From: Sunxiuqinia sp963974515
GTDB taxonomy: Bacteria; Bacteroidota; Bacteroidia; Bacteroidales; Prolixibacteraceae
Direction of reading: 5' to 3'
DNA: 24,676 nt
Assembly: GCF_963974515.1 (NCBI RefSeq)
Contig: NZ_CAXBDD010000058.1
Span: 1 to 24,676, forward strand
Each line of letters begins with the position of its first letter. Within the stretch, counting starts at the first letter, position 1. Under the pieces are notes generated by a model. That model worked only from the letters and a program-made list of their open reading frames with translations, ran no database searches and was not told where the DNA came from. A program made the translations under genes and the position numbers. Positions 1 through 9,206 of the stretch are shown here, piece after piece.

Positions 1-86
1 AAACTGTGCCGGTTATCCGGAGAGAAAACAGTTGACAGAAATATTGATGAGCTCAGAAATGACTGTTCTAATCGATACTGCCCGGG

Positions 87-269
87 TTAAATACAGCCAC
101 AAACAAACCCATCGGCCAGCTCATCCGTTAATTTTCGGACCACTTCCTTTTCCGCTTCTGTTCCCTTGCATTGTTCACACACCGGCAAGTTCAGCGCTTG
201 ATTTTTTGCTGCTCTCGTAGGATCCAATTTCTTCTGACAGACAAAACACATGGAGGTAAAATCATTCAT
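87..269 (-). CDS. Small cysteine-rich protein, zinc-ribbon-like
   Basis: A 60-residue protein with paired cysteines: C8-x2-C11, C31-x2-C34 and a C57-x-C59 pair at the very C-terminus. Two CxxC knuckles about 20 residues apart are typical of small zinc ribbons, so metal binding is inferred. There is no signal peptide or membrane segment, so it is probably cytosolic. The start is the ATG at 269; an internal ATG at 251 (residue 7) would keep all cysteines and is also possible. Neither has a strong Shine-Dalgarno sequence, which is normal for Bacteroidota. It is divergent from secA and I do not recognise the family. It is judged real because the plus-strand frames across it look random while the cysteine spacing here is orderly. 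Function unknown. Confidence 0.6.
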   Translation of the reverse strand: MNDFTSMCFVCQKKLDPTRAAKNQALNLPVCEQCKGTEAEKEVVRKLTDELADGFVCGCI

Positions 270-472
270 GTTTCTTCAACTTTGTAGTGTAAAACTAATG
301 AATCAAATGGAGCGGGAGGCAGTCTACATTAAATTTTTACTATTCGCATGCTGGATTGACAGCAGAATCAACACACCATGTTATTATGGCGCATTTTTCG
401 GCAAAACAGGAGGTGGCATGATTATTATTGAAAAAAAACAAGACACAAATTAATAAACTTACACAGATTGAC

Positions 473-480
473 TACTTTTG
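473..480 (+). promoter_or_regulatory. Putative -7 box of the secA promoter
   Basis: TACTTTTG matches the Bacteroidota -7 consensus TAnnTTTG exactly. It lies 37 nt before the secA ATG, giving an expected leader of about 30 nt. I see no good -33 TTG element at the usual spacing, so this rests on the -7 box and its position only. Confidence 0.45.
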
Positions 481-517
481 TGTCCGTTCGTGGATAATAC
501 ATTAGAAATACAAGATA

Positions 518-3500
518 ATGACATTTGTAAATAAACTTCTAGGAAAATTTTTGGGCAACAAATCGGATCGGGATATTCGTGAAATCTCTCCAATAGTTGA
601 ACAGGTAAAAATTGAATACGAAAGAATTTCAAAGCTCTCCATCGAGGAACTAAGAGCTGAATCAGCCCGGTTAAAGCAAATCATACAGGATCGGATTCAG
701 CCCGATATGGACGAGATTGCTTCGTTGAAAGCAAAGGTTGATGAGGTTGAGATTCAGGAGAGTGAAAAGATATATCAGCAAATTGATAAAATTGAAGAAC
801 AAATCAATGAAAAGATTGAACTTGTTCTGAATGAGATTTTGCCAGCTGCGTTTGCTGTGGTGAAAGAAACGGCCCGTCAATTCAAAGACAATGAAAAACT
901 GATTGTTAAAGCGACCGATTTTGACAGGGAACTGGCCGCCGGACGCGACAGCATTCAAATTGAAGGCGACAATGCAATTTGGTACAACAAATGGGTAGCA
1001 GGCGGGTCGGAAATAACCTGGGATATGGTGCATTACGATGTACAGCTCATCGGTGGTATTGTGCTCCACCAAGGGAAAATTGCAGAGATGGGAACCGGCG
1101 AAGGAAAAACCTTGGTGGCAACCTTGCCTGTTTTCTTGAATGCCTTGGCAGGCAAAGGGGTTCATTTGGTAACCGTGAACGATTACCTGGCCAAACGTGA
1201 TGCCGAATGGATGGGCCCAATTTTCGAGTTCCACGGACTAAGCGTTGATTGTATTGACAAACACCGACCAAACTCCGACGGGCGCAGAAAAGCCTACAAT
1301 GCCGATATAACCTACGGAACCAACAACGAATTCGGCTTCGATTATCTGAGAGATAACATGGCCATCAATCCGCAGGATTTGGTTCAGCGCAAGCACCATT
1401 ATACCATTGTCGATGAGGTTGACTCCGTATTAATTGATGATGCGCGTACACCGTTGATTATTTCAGGGCCGATTCCAAAAGGCGATATTCAGAAGTTTGA
1501 TGAGTTGAAACCGAAAGTTGAAAAACTGGTTGCAGCTCAAAAAAACTACGTAAATCAGTGTCTGACGGATGCCAAACGCCTATTAAACAAGGAAAACCCG
1601 ACCAAGGAAGAAAAGGAGGAAGGGGCTATTAATTTGCTAAGGGCACATAAAGGCTTACCCAAAACCAAAGCCATTATCAAATTTTTAAGCGAAGAAGGCA
1701 ACAAGGCGGCGATGCAAAAGATTGAGAACTTTTACATGCAGGACAATAGCAAAAACATGCATATTGTTACTGACCCGCTTTATTTTATCATCGAAGAAAA
1801 ACAAAATTCAGTTGAGTTAACCGATAAGGGAATTGACTTGATTTCAGCCGACGTGGATGATCCTGAATTTTTCATCTTACCCGATATGGGAAGTATGATT
1901 GCTGAAATTCAGAATGATGCAGCCTTGACTAAGGAAGAACAGCTGGAGAAAAAAGATCAGTTACTTCAGAATTACGCTGTAAAGTCGGAACGGGTACACA
2001 CGATCAACCAATTGCTGAAAGCCTACGCCATGTTTGAAAAAGACGTGGAGTATGTGGTGATTGACAACAAGGTGAAGATTGTGGATGAGCAAACCGGACG
2101 GATTATGGAAGGCCGACGCTATTCCGATGGACTGCACCAGGCCATTGAAGCAAAGGAACGCGTAAAAGTGGAGGCTGCCACGCAAACCTTCGCAACCATC
2201 ACCCTGCAAAACTATTTCAGGATGTACCACAAGCTAAGTGGTATGACTGGTACGGCGGAAACGGAAGCAGGAGAATTCTGGGACATCTATAAACTGGAAG
2301 TCGTAGTCATTCCAACAAACCGGGTAATCATTCGTGATGACAGGGAAGACTTGGTTTATAAAACGAAACGCGAAAAATACAATGCTGTTATTCAGGAGAT
2401 TGTCGAACTAAACAAACTCGGACGGCCTGCCTTGGTAGGTACGACTTCAGTGGAAATTTCGGAATTACTGAGCCGCATGTTGAAAATACGTGGGGTCAAG
2501 CATAACGTACTGAATGCGAAACTGCACGCCCGCGAAGCGGATATTGTTGCTGACGCTGGAGCCAGCGGCATGGTAACCATTGCCACCAACATGGCTGGTC
2601 GTGGTACCGACATCAAGCTGACAAAACAGGTGAAAGACCTTGGTGGTTTGGCCATTATTGGTACTGAACGACATGACTCACGCCGTGTTGACCGCCAGCT
2701 GCGCGGACGTGCCGGACGCCAGGGGGACCCAGGTAGTTCACAGTTCTTCGTGTCACTGGAAGACGATTTGATGCGTCTCTTTAATTCAGACCGAATTACA
2801 GGCATTATGGATCGTTTGGGACTCGAAGAAGGCGAAGTGATTCAACATTCCATGATCACCAAATCGATTGAGCGGGCACAACGAAAAGTGGAGGAAAACA
2901 ACTTTGGTATCCGTAAGCGTTTGCTCGAATATGACGATGTGATGAACTCGCAGCGCGAAGTGATCTACAAAAAACGTTACCATGCCTTGTTTGGCGAACG
3001 CCTGGAAGTGGACTTACTGAACATGATGTACGATTCGCTGGAAAACCTGGTGAATGAGTATCATGGAAGCGACCAGTTTGAAGACTTTAACATGGAGTTG
3101 GTGCGGTTGATGTCAATTGAATCGCCAGTTTCGGCCGAAGATTTCATGAAGCTAAAACCTGAAGAGATCATTGAGCAAATCTATCAGGTGATGATCAAGA
3201 CCTTCACCCGAAAAGTTGAAACGATCTCGAAACAAGCTTATCCGGTTATTAAAGACGTTTACGAGCGTAAATCGCACGTCTATCAAAACATTGTCGTTCC
3301 GATATCCGATGGCAAACGTATTTTTCAGATCATCACCAATCTTGAGAAAGCCTATAATAACCAAGGAAAAGAATTGGTGAAATCGTATCAAAAGCAAGTT
3401 GTGCTTTCAACCATCGACGAAGCCTGGAAAGAACAGCTGCGCGAGATGGATGATTTGAAACAATCGGTTCAGAATGCCACTTACGAGCAAAAAGATCCGC

Positions 3501-3835
3501 TATTAATCTACAAGTTCGAGTCATTCAACTTGTTTAAGATCATGGTTCAAAAGGTAAATAAGGATGTGGTGTCAACCTTGATGAAAGGCCATATTCCAAT
3601 TTCAGATCCAAATCAGGTGCGGGAGGCTGAAGCCAATAAACGGACGGATATGAGCAAATATTCAACGCAAAAATCCGACGTTTCGGAAATAACTTCTCGC
3701 AGCGGTCAACGAGAGCAGCGAGAACCACAGAAAGCGCAGCCGGTACGTGTTGAAAAGAAAGTTGGCCGAAATGATCCATGCCCATGTGGTAGCGGAAAGA
3801 AATACAAGAGTTGCCACGGAAAAAATGCTGAATAA
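518..3835 (+). CDS. secA: Protein translocase subunit SecA
   Basis: ATPase motor that drives unfolded preproteins through the SecYEG channel, working at the cytoplasmic face of the inner membrane. The Walker A motif GTGEGKT is at residues 192-198 and the DEVD-type Walker B at 298-302. The second helicase domain carries the arginine-finger stretch starting RRVDRQLRGRAGRQ at 722. The C-terminal zinc-binding tail has C1088, C1090, C1099 and H1100 (CxC-x8-CH), the SecB/ribosome-contact type. At 1105 residues it is about 200 longer than E. coli SecA. The extra sequence sits near residues 55-105 (charged, coiled-coil-like) and about 340-490 inside the preprotein cross-linking domain; such inserts are usual in Bacteroidota. 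The ATG at 518 begins a normal SecA N-terminus. Next is lgt, 98 nt downstream with no terminator between, so co-transcription is possible. Confidence 0.98.
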   Translation: MTFVNKLLGKFLGNKSDRDIREISPIVEQVKIEYERISKLSIEELRAESARLKQIIQDRIQPDMDEIASLKAKVDEVEIQESEKIYQQIDKIEEQINEKIELVLNEILPAAFAVVKETARQFKDNEKLIVKATDFDRELAAGRDSIQIEGDNAIWYNKWVAGGSEITWDMVHYDVQLIGGIVLHQGKIAEMGTGEGKTLVATLPVFLNALAGKGVHLVTVNDYLAKRDAEWMGPIFEFHGLSVDCIDKHRPNSDGRRKAYNADITYGTNNEFGFDYLRDNMAINPQDLVQRKHHYTIVDEVDSVLIDDARTPLIISGPIPKGDIQKFDELKPKVEKLVAAQKNYVNQCLTDAKRLLNKENPTKEEKEEGAINLLRAHKGLPKTKAIIKFLSEEGNKAAMQKIENFYMQDNSKNMHIVTDPLYFIIEEKQNSVELTDKGIDLISADVDDPEFFILPDMGSMIAEIQNDAALTKEEQLEKKDQLLQNYAVKSERVHTINQLLKAYAMFEKDVEYVVIDNKVKIVDEQTGRIMEGRRYSDGLHQAIEAKERVKVEAATQTFATITLQNYFRMYHKLSGMTGTAETEAGEFWDIYKLEVVVIPTNRVIIRDDREDLVYKTKREKYNAVIQEIVELNKLGRPALVGTTSVEISELLSRMLKIRGVKHNVLNAKLHAREADIVADAGASGMVTIATNMAGRGTDIKLTKQVKDLGGLAIIGTERHDSRRVDRQLRGRAGRQGDPGSSQFFVSLEDDLMRLFNSDRITGIMDRLGLEEGEVIQHSMITKSIERAQRKVEENNFGIRKRLLEYDDVMNSQREVIYKKRYHALFGERLEVDLLNMMYDSLENLVNEYHGSDQFEDFNMELVRLMSIESPVSAEDFMKLKPEEIIEQIYQVMIKTFTRKVETISKQAYPVIKDVYERKSHVYQNIVVPISDGKRIFQIITNLEKAYNNQGKELVKSYQKQVVLSTIDEAWKEQLREMDDLKQSVQNATYEQKDPLLIYKFESFNLFKIMVQKVNKDVVSTLMKGHIPISDPNQVREAEANKRTDMSKYSTQKSDVSEITSRSGQREQREPQKAQPVRVEKKVGRNDPCPCGSGKKYKSCHGKNAE

Positions 3836-3933
3836 GTGAATTCATTGATTATCATCGTTCGAGCCGATAACAACCAGCACAGTCGGGGATGAGGAAAACA
3901 ACAGACAGGTCTATGACCTTAAAATAAAACCAC

Positions 3934-4743
3934 ATGGAATTTTTAGCAGTTATTCACTGGAATGTAGATCCTGAAATTTTCAACCTTGGCCCCCTGTCTG
4001 TTCGTTGGTATGGCTTGTTGTTTGCCATCGGATTTTTATCCGGGTACTACCAAGGAGAAAGGATGTTTAAGTTTGAAAACATCAAGTTGGAATGGCTTGA
4101 AAGCCTTTTTATTTACCTGATCGTAGCTACCATTGTTGGAGCAAGACTTGGACATGTAATTTTCTACGGATGGGATTATTACTCGCAACATCCGGCTGAA
4201 ATCCTGAAGGTTTGGCAGGGTGGATTGGCCAGTCATGGTGGCGCGGCAGGTATTTTAATAGCGTTGATCTGGTGGAGCAAAAAAGTGTCTAAACGATCCG
4301 TATTATGGGTTTTAGATCGGGTAGTGGTACCTACGGCCTTGGTGGCCGCCTTGATTCGCACCGGAAACCTTATGAACTCAGAGATTTACGGAATTCAAAC
4401 CAGCTTGCCGTGGGGATTTATTTTTGAACGGAATGGTGAAACAATAGCCAAACATCCAACGCAGCTTTACGAAGCTCTGGCTTATCTGCTTACATTCGGC
4501 GTTATGCTTTATGTATATTGGAAGACCAAATTACGCAATCGTCAGGGGTTTATCGTTGGGCTCTTTTTTGTGATGATTTTCCTCGCACGCTTTGTTATCG
4601 AATTTATCAAAGAAGATCAGGAGGCTTTCGAAGCTGGCATGGCCTTGAATATGGGACAATGGCTAAGCATTCCATTTGTGGTTGGCGGTTTGTACCTGAT
4701 GATTCGGGCATTGAAACGACCTCCTGTTATTTATAAAAATTAG
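3934..4743 (+). CDS. lgt: Prolipoprotein diacylglyceryl transferase
   Basis: Transfers diacylglycerol from phosphatidylglycerol to the lipobox cysteine of prolipoproteins, the first step of lipoprotein maturation in the inner membrane. The 269-residue protein has the multi-pass hydrophobic pattern of Lgt. It keeps the family signatures: the HGG motif with H101, and the arginine-asparagine signature RTGNLMNSE with R142, N145 and E150, followed by a conserved glycine and the PWGFIFE stretch. A late LARFVIEF segment supplies the usual C-terminal arginine. The start ATG at 3934 gives the expected N-terminus. It follows secA on the same strand. Its TAG stop overlaps the stop of the convergent lipoprotein gene by four bases (4740-4743), so the two genes share no room for separate terminators. 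Notably, that convergent gene encodes a likely Lgt substrate. Confidence 0.97.
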   Translation: MEFLAVIHWNVDPEIFNLGPLSVRWYGLLFAIGFLSGYYQGERMFKFENIKLEWLESLFIYLIVATIVGARLGHVIFYGWDYYSQHPAEILKVWQGGLASHGGAAGILIALIWWSKKVSKRSVLWVLDRVVVPTALVAALIRTGNLMNSEIYGIQTSLPWGFIFERNGETIAKHPTQLYEALAYLLTFGVMLYVYWKTKLRNRQGFIVGLFFVMIFLARFVIEFIKEDQEAFEAGMALNMGQWLSIPFVVGGLYLMIRALKRPPVIYKN

Positions 4744-5789
4744 TCCTCGCTATATTTTTTAAAAGCTTCAACGGTTTGTTTTCTACTTTTTAGCTGATAC
4801 AGGTAACTCTCTGTCTGCCTTCGGTATTGTGTTTGGTATGATTGTGTTGCCCATTGAGCAGCTTCATCCAGATTGCCGATCATTTCGCTGGCAATGGCCA
4901 GATTATACTCCAGTTTGCTTTTTGCTGATTTGCTGTTGGTTTTAGATAGTAGATCTTGCCAATGCTCATAGGCAGCAGCCCAATTATTGTTGCGGATAGC
5001 CGACTCGAGAAGGGGTGAATTGGCTTGTTTTAAAACAAAATAGCCTCTTGTTTGCGTTTGCCATTGTGGCGATAGTCTCGCATCCAGTTCAAGGGCGATC
5101 TGGATTCCTGTTTCAAGAAGTGCCTGCTTAATTGGCACAAGCCTATTTGTGAATAAGTTCTTTTGCGAATAATCGGCTTCCGACCAGTAAATTGTGTCAG
5201 CAACGATTAATTGTTGCACAATTTCCTTTTTAGCAGGATCGTATATTCGAACAATCGCATCATATTTTGAGTCGATGGATGCTTCGTGCATTTCTGAATA
5301 AGGAACTTTCATGTAGTCTGTCATAACCTTATTCATGTACCGCTCCAAAACCAGCAAGGCATCGGTCTCGTAAGTTTCGCATATTTCAGAAACATAATTC
5401 CACTCCAAGGGTGGCAAAACTTTAAAGTAATTCTCGCTTCTTGGAATATTACGATCTTCGGGAATAACAACATCGTATCGTCCGGATTCAAACAGCAGTT
5501 CGGCCAGTACTTTCAACGTTGTGTCAGCAGCGGAGCTATCCAGGACTGCGGCACTCACTTCAAATCCACGCCGGTAAAAATAGTTTTGCAAGCTGTCCGC
5601 CGGAAAGTTGTTAAATTCATCTGTCATGCTCCGGTTCATCAGCGTTAGGCTCACAATATCATTCGATAACAAGTACGCTGATGGTTTGGCAACTTCAACA
5701 TAAACTGTTTTATAACTTGAAGCGCATGAAGCCATGAATAAAACACCGAAAGATAAAGCTGCGATTTTATAGTATTTGTTGATTTTCAT
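4740..5789 (-). CDS. DUF6340-like lipoprotein with C-terminal TPR-like helices
   Basis: A 349-residue protein with a lipoprotein signal: basic start MKINKYYK, a hydrophobic stretch and a lipobox ending M-A-S-C, so the mature protein would begin at C22. The body has a mixed alpha/beta appearance, including a stretch about residues 155-200 on motifs like YDAIVRIYDP that resembles Bacteroidota DUF6340 proteins (from memory, not searched). Residues about 270-345 are alanine-rich amphipathic helices consistent with one or two TPR repeats. It lies 15 nt downstream of the VWA-like membrane protein gene and is probably co-transcribed with it, so the two may act together at the envelope. No catalytic residues are apparent. 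Function unknown. Confidence 0.85.
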   Translation of the reverse strand: MKINKYYKIAALSFGVLFMASCASSYKTVYVEVAKPSAYLLSNDIVSLTLMNRSMTDEFNNFPADSLQNYFYRRGFEVSAAVLDSSAADTTLKVLAELLFESGRYDVVIPEDRNIPRSENYFKVLPPLEWNYVSEICETYETDALLVLERYMNKVMTDYMKVPYSEMHEASIDSKYDAIVRIYDPAKKEIVQQLIVADTIYWSEADYSQKNLFTNRLVPIKQALLETGIQIALELDARLSPQWQTQTRGYFVLKQANSPLLESAIRNNNWAAAYEHWQDLLSKTNSKSAKSKLEYNLAIASEMIGNLDEAAQWATQSYQTQYRRQTESYLYQLKSRKQTVEAFKKYSED

Positions 5790-5804
5790 AGTGTTACTCC
5801 ATCA

Positions 5805-7871
5805 TTAATAAATGCCCCAGAATTTTCTCAAAAACCATTCCAAAGCTAATAAAAATAGGATGATGTAGAAGAGCCATTTCATCGATAAAAATTCCTGATA
5901 TACTTGTTGTTCAATTTGTCGCAGTTGCAGATTGGCATTTTGCTCAACGAGGTGAATCAACTCATCGACCTGAACGGATAAAAAGAACTTACCCCCGGTT
6001 TTGTAACTCATTTGACTGAGAACCTGAAAATTGGCTTCGGTTTCAATTCCTTCAATTTGAATTTTGCTGACGCTGAAACTACCTGATTCACTGTAGCTAA
6101 TTTCTCCCAGCTTGCTCTGTGCCGAAAACGAATAGATACCAACCGGGAGCCTCCCCATGTTCAACTGGTACTTTTCGTTGGTTTTATCAAAGACGGCCTG
6201 GTATTTTTGCCCATTTTCATGCGTAATTTCGATGTCAACATCGGGAGAATTATCCAACTCAAAACTCTCGTTAAACAATTCAGCCTGAATTATAATTGGT
6301 TCATCCTCGGCATAGTTTGTTTTCCAAAAGAGATTGAAGTTGTCTTCATTGGGTTTCAAAATCAAATAATTAACGAATTTTTGAACAAGCTCATCAAAAG
6401 CTGCGTGCGAACGGTCGTTTAGGTAATTGTGAATGCGCCAGCGCCAAAGGCCTTCGCCGGCGATAAATCCTCTCTTCTGTCCATCGATCCGCCCAAAAGC
6501 AATGAGAGGCCGGTCTGTTTTAACCGATTGAATGGCTTGGTTGGCAAACGACTCCAGTGCCGGATCCAGATCAATATCGGCAAAAGGAGCCAGCAATGGA
6601 GGCAAATCTTGAAAGTGACTTATCTGAGTGAGATCGAATCGGAAAAGGCTGAACTGCTCTTGAATTAGCGCCGTAACCTGCTCGAACTGTTTGGCAAGCC
6701 CAAACTGAAAACCGGTCTGCAAACTGTTAAAATTGGAAATGGCTGTTTCTCTTCCGACGATAAATAAGACAGGACGATGGCTTTGCAGGAGCTGTTCTAG
6801 GATACGTGTAGATTGTGGATTCGCATCGGGCAGCTGATGGACAATCACCAGATCGTAATCAGCAAAATCCAATTCGCTATTGAAACTTGTGAGGAGTTCC
6901 GTTTCATATTTGGTAATTCCTTCCAATGCCTTGTTGATTGCTCCTAAATCGGGATGTGGCCCACGAGCCAGAAACAAAATCCGCTGCTTTTCAGAAATAA
7001 CATTGACCGAAAATTCGCGGGTATTGTTGGCCAAATTCTGCTCACCACTGATGGCTTCAAGGTGAACGGTGTAATTGACAATACCTTCGCTCATTGATTT
7101 TAGATTTAAATTCTCGGTGAAGAAATAATTATCCGAAGGGATGCGAATAGCCCTTGAATAAATAGTCTTAGAAGATTCATCAATGGTGAGGTTTACCATT
7201 TGACCGGCAGCTTTGGTAAAGCTAAGATCCAGCTTCACCGGAAAATTTTGATCCAGGAAGGCTGTAGAATTTGTCAACACGTTTCGAATTGCTGCATCGG
7301 CGTGCAAGGTGGTATCGCCAAAACCAATGGAATAAATAGGATAAGTCACCGACTCGACTGCGAACGCCGGATCGGTTCCGGCATTGAAAATACCATCGCC
7401 CATTAATATCATCGCTCCAATATTCGATGGAATATAATTCTGATTGACTTCAGCCAGCAAATTACTGTAGTCCGATCGTTTCCCTTCGAAATCAGGTTGG
7501 CTACTGCTGTTGGTTTCACTATCGAACAGTAAAATTTCAGGCTCGTAATCCTTTAGTTCATTTTTTAATCGATCGATAACAGCAAGCAATTCAGCTTGAT
7601 ACCGATTTAAAGATTCTGAATTGTCGATTCCAATAAGCAACTCAGGCTTTTGTCTGTCGTGTTTAATGTGCTGCACGGCCAATTGTAAAAATAAAGCGGC
7701 AATCAGGAAGACCGACAAAAATCGCAAAACGCTGAGCGCTTTTACCTGTGCCGATGTAAGCGGGGAGTCTTGCTTTGTTTTTCGATACAAAACAAAGCTA
7801 GAAACAGTGGCGATGATGACACTTAGCAGAAAAAGCCAGAAAGGATATGATGCGTTAAAATAGAATTCCAA
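5805..7871 (-). CDS. Membrane-anchored VWA-like protein
   Basis: A 688-residue envelope protein. Two membrane helices lie at about residues 12-29 and 47-66 and one at the C-terminus (about 665-683), enclosing a large, probably periplasmic, region. After the second helix there is a metal-site-like DxSxS motif (D83, S85, S87) and a later MGDG (D159), as expected of a von Willebrand factor A fold. Then come beta-rich segments and a middle part (about 295-450) of the type seen in class I glutamine-amidotransferase-like domains of BatA-like proteins. The start codon appears to be TTG at 7871: the frame is closed by an in-frame TAA upstream, no ATG or GTG lies between, and the first internal Met is well past the membrane helices and VWA motif. 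It precedes the lipoprotein gene by 15 nt. Function unknown; a scaffold or cell-envelope assembly role is only inference. Confidence 0.85.
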   Translation of the reverse strand: MEFYFNASYPFWLFLLSVIIATVSSFVLYRKTKQDSPLTSAQVKALSVLRFLSVFLIAALFLQLAVQHIKHDRQKPELLIGIDNSESLNRYQAELLAVIDRLKNELKDYEPEILLFDSETNSSSQPDFEGKRSDYSNLLAEVNQNYIPSNIGAMILMGDGIFNAGTDPAFAVESVTYPIYSIGFGDTTLHADAAIRNVLTNSTAFLDQNFPVKLDLSFTKAAGQMVNLTIDESSKTIYSRAIRIPSDNYFFTENLNLKSMSEGIVNYTVHLEAISGEQNLANNTREFSVNVISEKQRILFLARGPHPDLGAINKALEGITKYETELLTSFNSELDFADYDLVIVHQLPDANPQSTRILEQLLQSHRPVLFIVGRETAISNFNSLQTGFQFGLAKQFEQVTALIQEQFSLFRFDLTQISHFQDLPPLLAPFADIDLDPALESFANQAIQSVKTDRPLIAFGRIDGQKRGFIAGEGLWRWRIHNYLNDRSHAAFDELVQKFVNYLILKPNEDNFNLFWKTNYAEDEPIIIQAELFNESFELDNSPDVDIEITHENGQKYQAVFDKTNEKYQLNMGRLPVGIYSFSAQSKLGEISYSESGSFSVSKIQIEGIETEANFQVLSQMSYKTGGKFFLSVQVDELIHLVEQNANLQLRQIEQQVYQEFLSMKWLFYIILFLLALEWFLRKFWGIY

Positions 7872-7970
7872 TGTATGAGATTTAAGGCCAGCGACCTGGT
7901 TTTATTTCCCGGTTCATCATGACAAGTTAAATTCTGGGAAAAGGAATTTAACTCCAGCGATAATCGCTAC

Positions 7971-7978
7971 CAAATTTA
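7971..7978 (-). promoter_or_regulatory. Putative -7 box for the VWA/lipoprotein operon
   Basis: Read on the minus strand, TAAATTTG matches TAnnTTTG exactly. It is about 100 nt upstream of the TTG start of the VWA-like gene and downstream of the LuxR-type gene, suggesting that the VWA-lipoprotein pair has its own promoter. A TTTC about 19 nt upstream is a poor -33 candidate. Confidence 0.35.
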
Positions 7979-8060
7979 ACACTCTTGCTGAAACTTGCGA
8001 AATAATACCCGCGAAACGACCGCTGTTTATACTTTTTTATTGAAACTGACAGCACTTTCA

Positions 8061-9008
8061 TCAAGCGTTGATTTGACCATTGATCGGTTTTAGTTTTTTA
8101 TTCACCAAATTGGATAGTTGAATCCTGTTCTTAACGCCCGTTTTGGTGTAAATCCGATGGGCATGATCTTTCACGGTTTGCACGGTGATGAATAAGGAAT
8201 CAGCAATCGCCTGGTTCGATTTGCCAAGGCAAATCTCCCGGATAATTTCAGCTTCCCGTTTCGAAATCTCAAACTGCTCACAAAAATGCATGAAACAATC
8301 TCCATCGGCTGCTGGAGAACTGTCCGCTTTAAAGTAGAGCCAAGCGGACGGCATGGCCAGGTGACTGAAGTAAAATAGCACAAAAAGAATGACGACGAAC
8401 CAGTGCGAAGAGGCCATAAATAAAGAGATTGTAGCGAGCAAAACCGGAACAAAAAACAACAAAACCAAGACTTGTTTTTGCAACGCTTGATGTTTGTTTT
8501 GTTTTTGAAGAAGGATAAGTAAACTACCCAATGAAACCACAAGCAGATTGACTACGGCGAAACTTCTAAACAAAAGGGGCAAATGAACTGCTTCATCCTG
8601 AACCACCTGGTTTTTGAAATAATTTCCCAATGCAAAAAAGATCAGCATGCAAGCCGAAAAATACACCATACTTGCATACCCTTTTAATTTTATGCCCGCC
8701 ACTTCGAAACAAAGCTGGATAAACAAATACCAGGCAACCAACAATAAAGGAAAGCCCAAAAAAGGAAAAATGGCCACTACATTCAGCAAAGTCTCGGGTG
8801 AGCTGATGACATGATTTAACAAAAACTTCACGCCCAGAAAACTCCAGATGCTATAAAATCCGAAGGCGGCTAAAAATGCGTCGTAATAGAAGAGGGATGA
8901 AGCAAAGGATGTGTTTCCTCGCTGCTTCATCCGGTAAGCAGTCATCAGACCAAAAGCAGTCAGTCCAATCGAAACAATAAAACTGAATATAAAAATACCG
9001 TGCTCCAT
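8061..9008 (-). CDS. Seven-helix membrane protein with LuxR-type HTH domain
   Basis: About 315 residues. The N-terminal two thirds contain seven hydrophobic segments and no obvious soluble sensor domain. The C-terminal 65 residues form a LuxR/GerE helix-turn-helix: the run beginning FEISKREAEIIREICLG, then SNQAIADSLFI, TVQTVKDHAHRIYTKTGVKNR and LSNLV are all classic. The protein is therefore a probable membrane-bound transcription factor sensing a membrane or external cue, a design seen repeatedly in Bacteroidota. The longest frame begins with GTG at 9035, but ATG at 9008 (giving MEHGIFIF) is preferred because it puts the start right before the first helix. It is divergent from the multi-pass membrane protein at 9207 and upstream of the VWA/lipoprotein genes, which are candidate targets by position only. 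Confidence 0.9.
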   Translation of the reverse strand: MEHGIFIFSFIVSIGLTAFGLMTAYRMKQRGNTSFASSLFYYDAFLAAFGFYSIWSFLGVKFLLNHVISSPETLLNVVAIFPFLGFPLLLVAWYLFIQLCFEVAGIKLKGYASMVYFSACMLIFFALGNYFKNQVVQDEAVHLPLLFRSFAVVNLLVVSLGSLLILLQKQNKHQALQKQVLVLLFFVPVLLATISLFMASSHWFVVILFVLFYFSHLAMPSAWLYFKADSSPAADGDCFMHFCEQFEISKREAEIIREICLGKSNQAIADSLFITVQTVKDHAHRIYTKTGVKNRIQLSNLVNKKLKPINGQINA

Positions 9009-9153
9009 ATGCTTAGCGAAATTAAGAAAAAGCACCTACATCGTCACAATACCAAAGTAGGAATGTGGACACGAAGGAAGCAATTAGGCAAGACTAAAGT
9101 TGGATTTTGGATAAACACAACTTTAGTAGGAAGGAATCACAAGCTGAATGTTT

Positions 9154-9161
9154 TAAGTTTG
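9154..9161 (+). promoter_or_regulatory. Putative -7 box upstream of the 9207 gene
   Basis: TAAGTTTG matches TAnnTTTG exactly, 45 nt before the ATG at 9207. The leader after it holds two near-identical 13-mers, AATTAAAACAGTA and AATTAAATCAGTA. No convincing -33 element is visible. Confidence 0.4.
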
Positions 9162-9206
9162 CTAATGAATTAAAACAGTAGCTCATCAATTAAATCAGTA
9201 CAAACT

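Noticed and set aside
250..453. Plus-strand 67-codon frame upstream of secA, including an AGGAGGT followed by ATG near 418
   Set aside because: The translation is not protein-like, it overlaps the small cysteine-rich gene, and the peptide after the AGGAGGT-like site has only 11 codons.
671..1234. Long antisense frames within secA, such as the 187-codon minus frame
   Set aside because: They are shadows of the coding sequence, with no independent motif or promoter.
9009..9035. GTG start for the LuxR-type protein
   Set aside because: It adds nine residues before an ATG that sits directly before the first membrane helix; not excluded but less likely.
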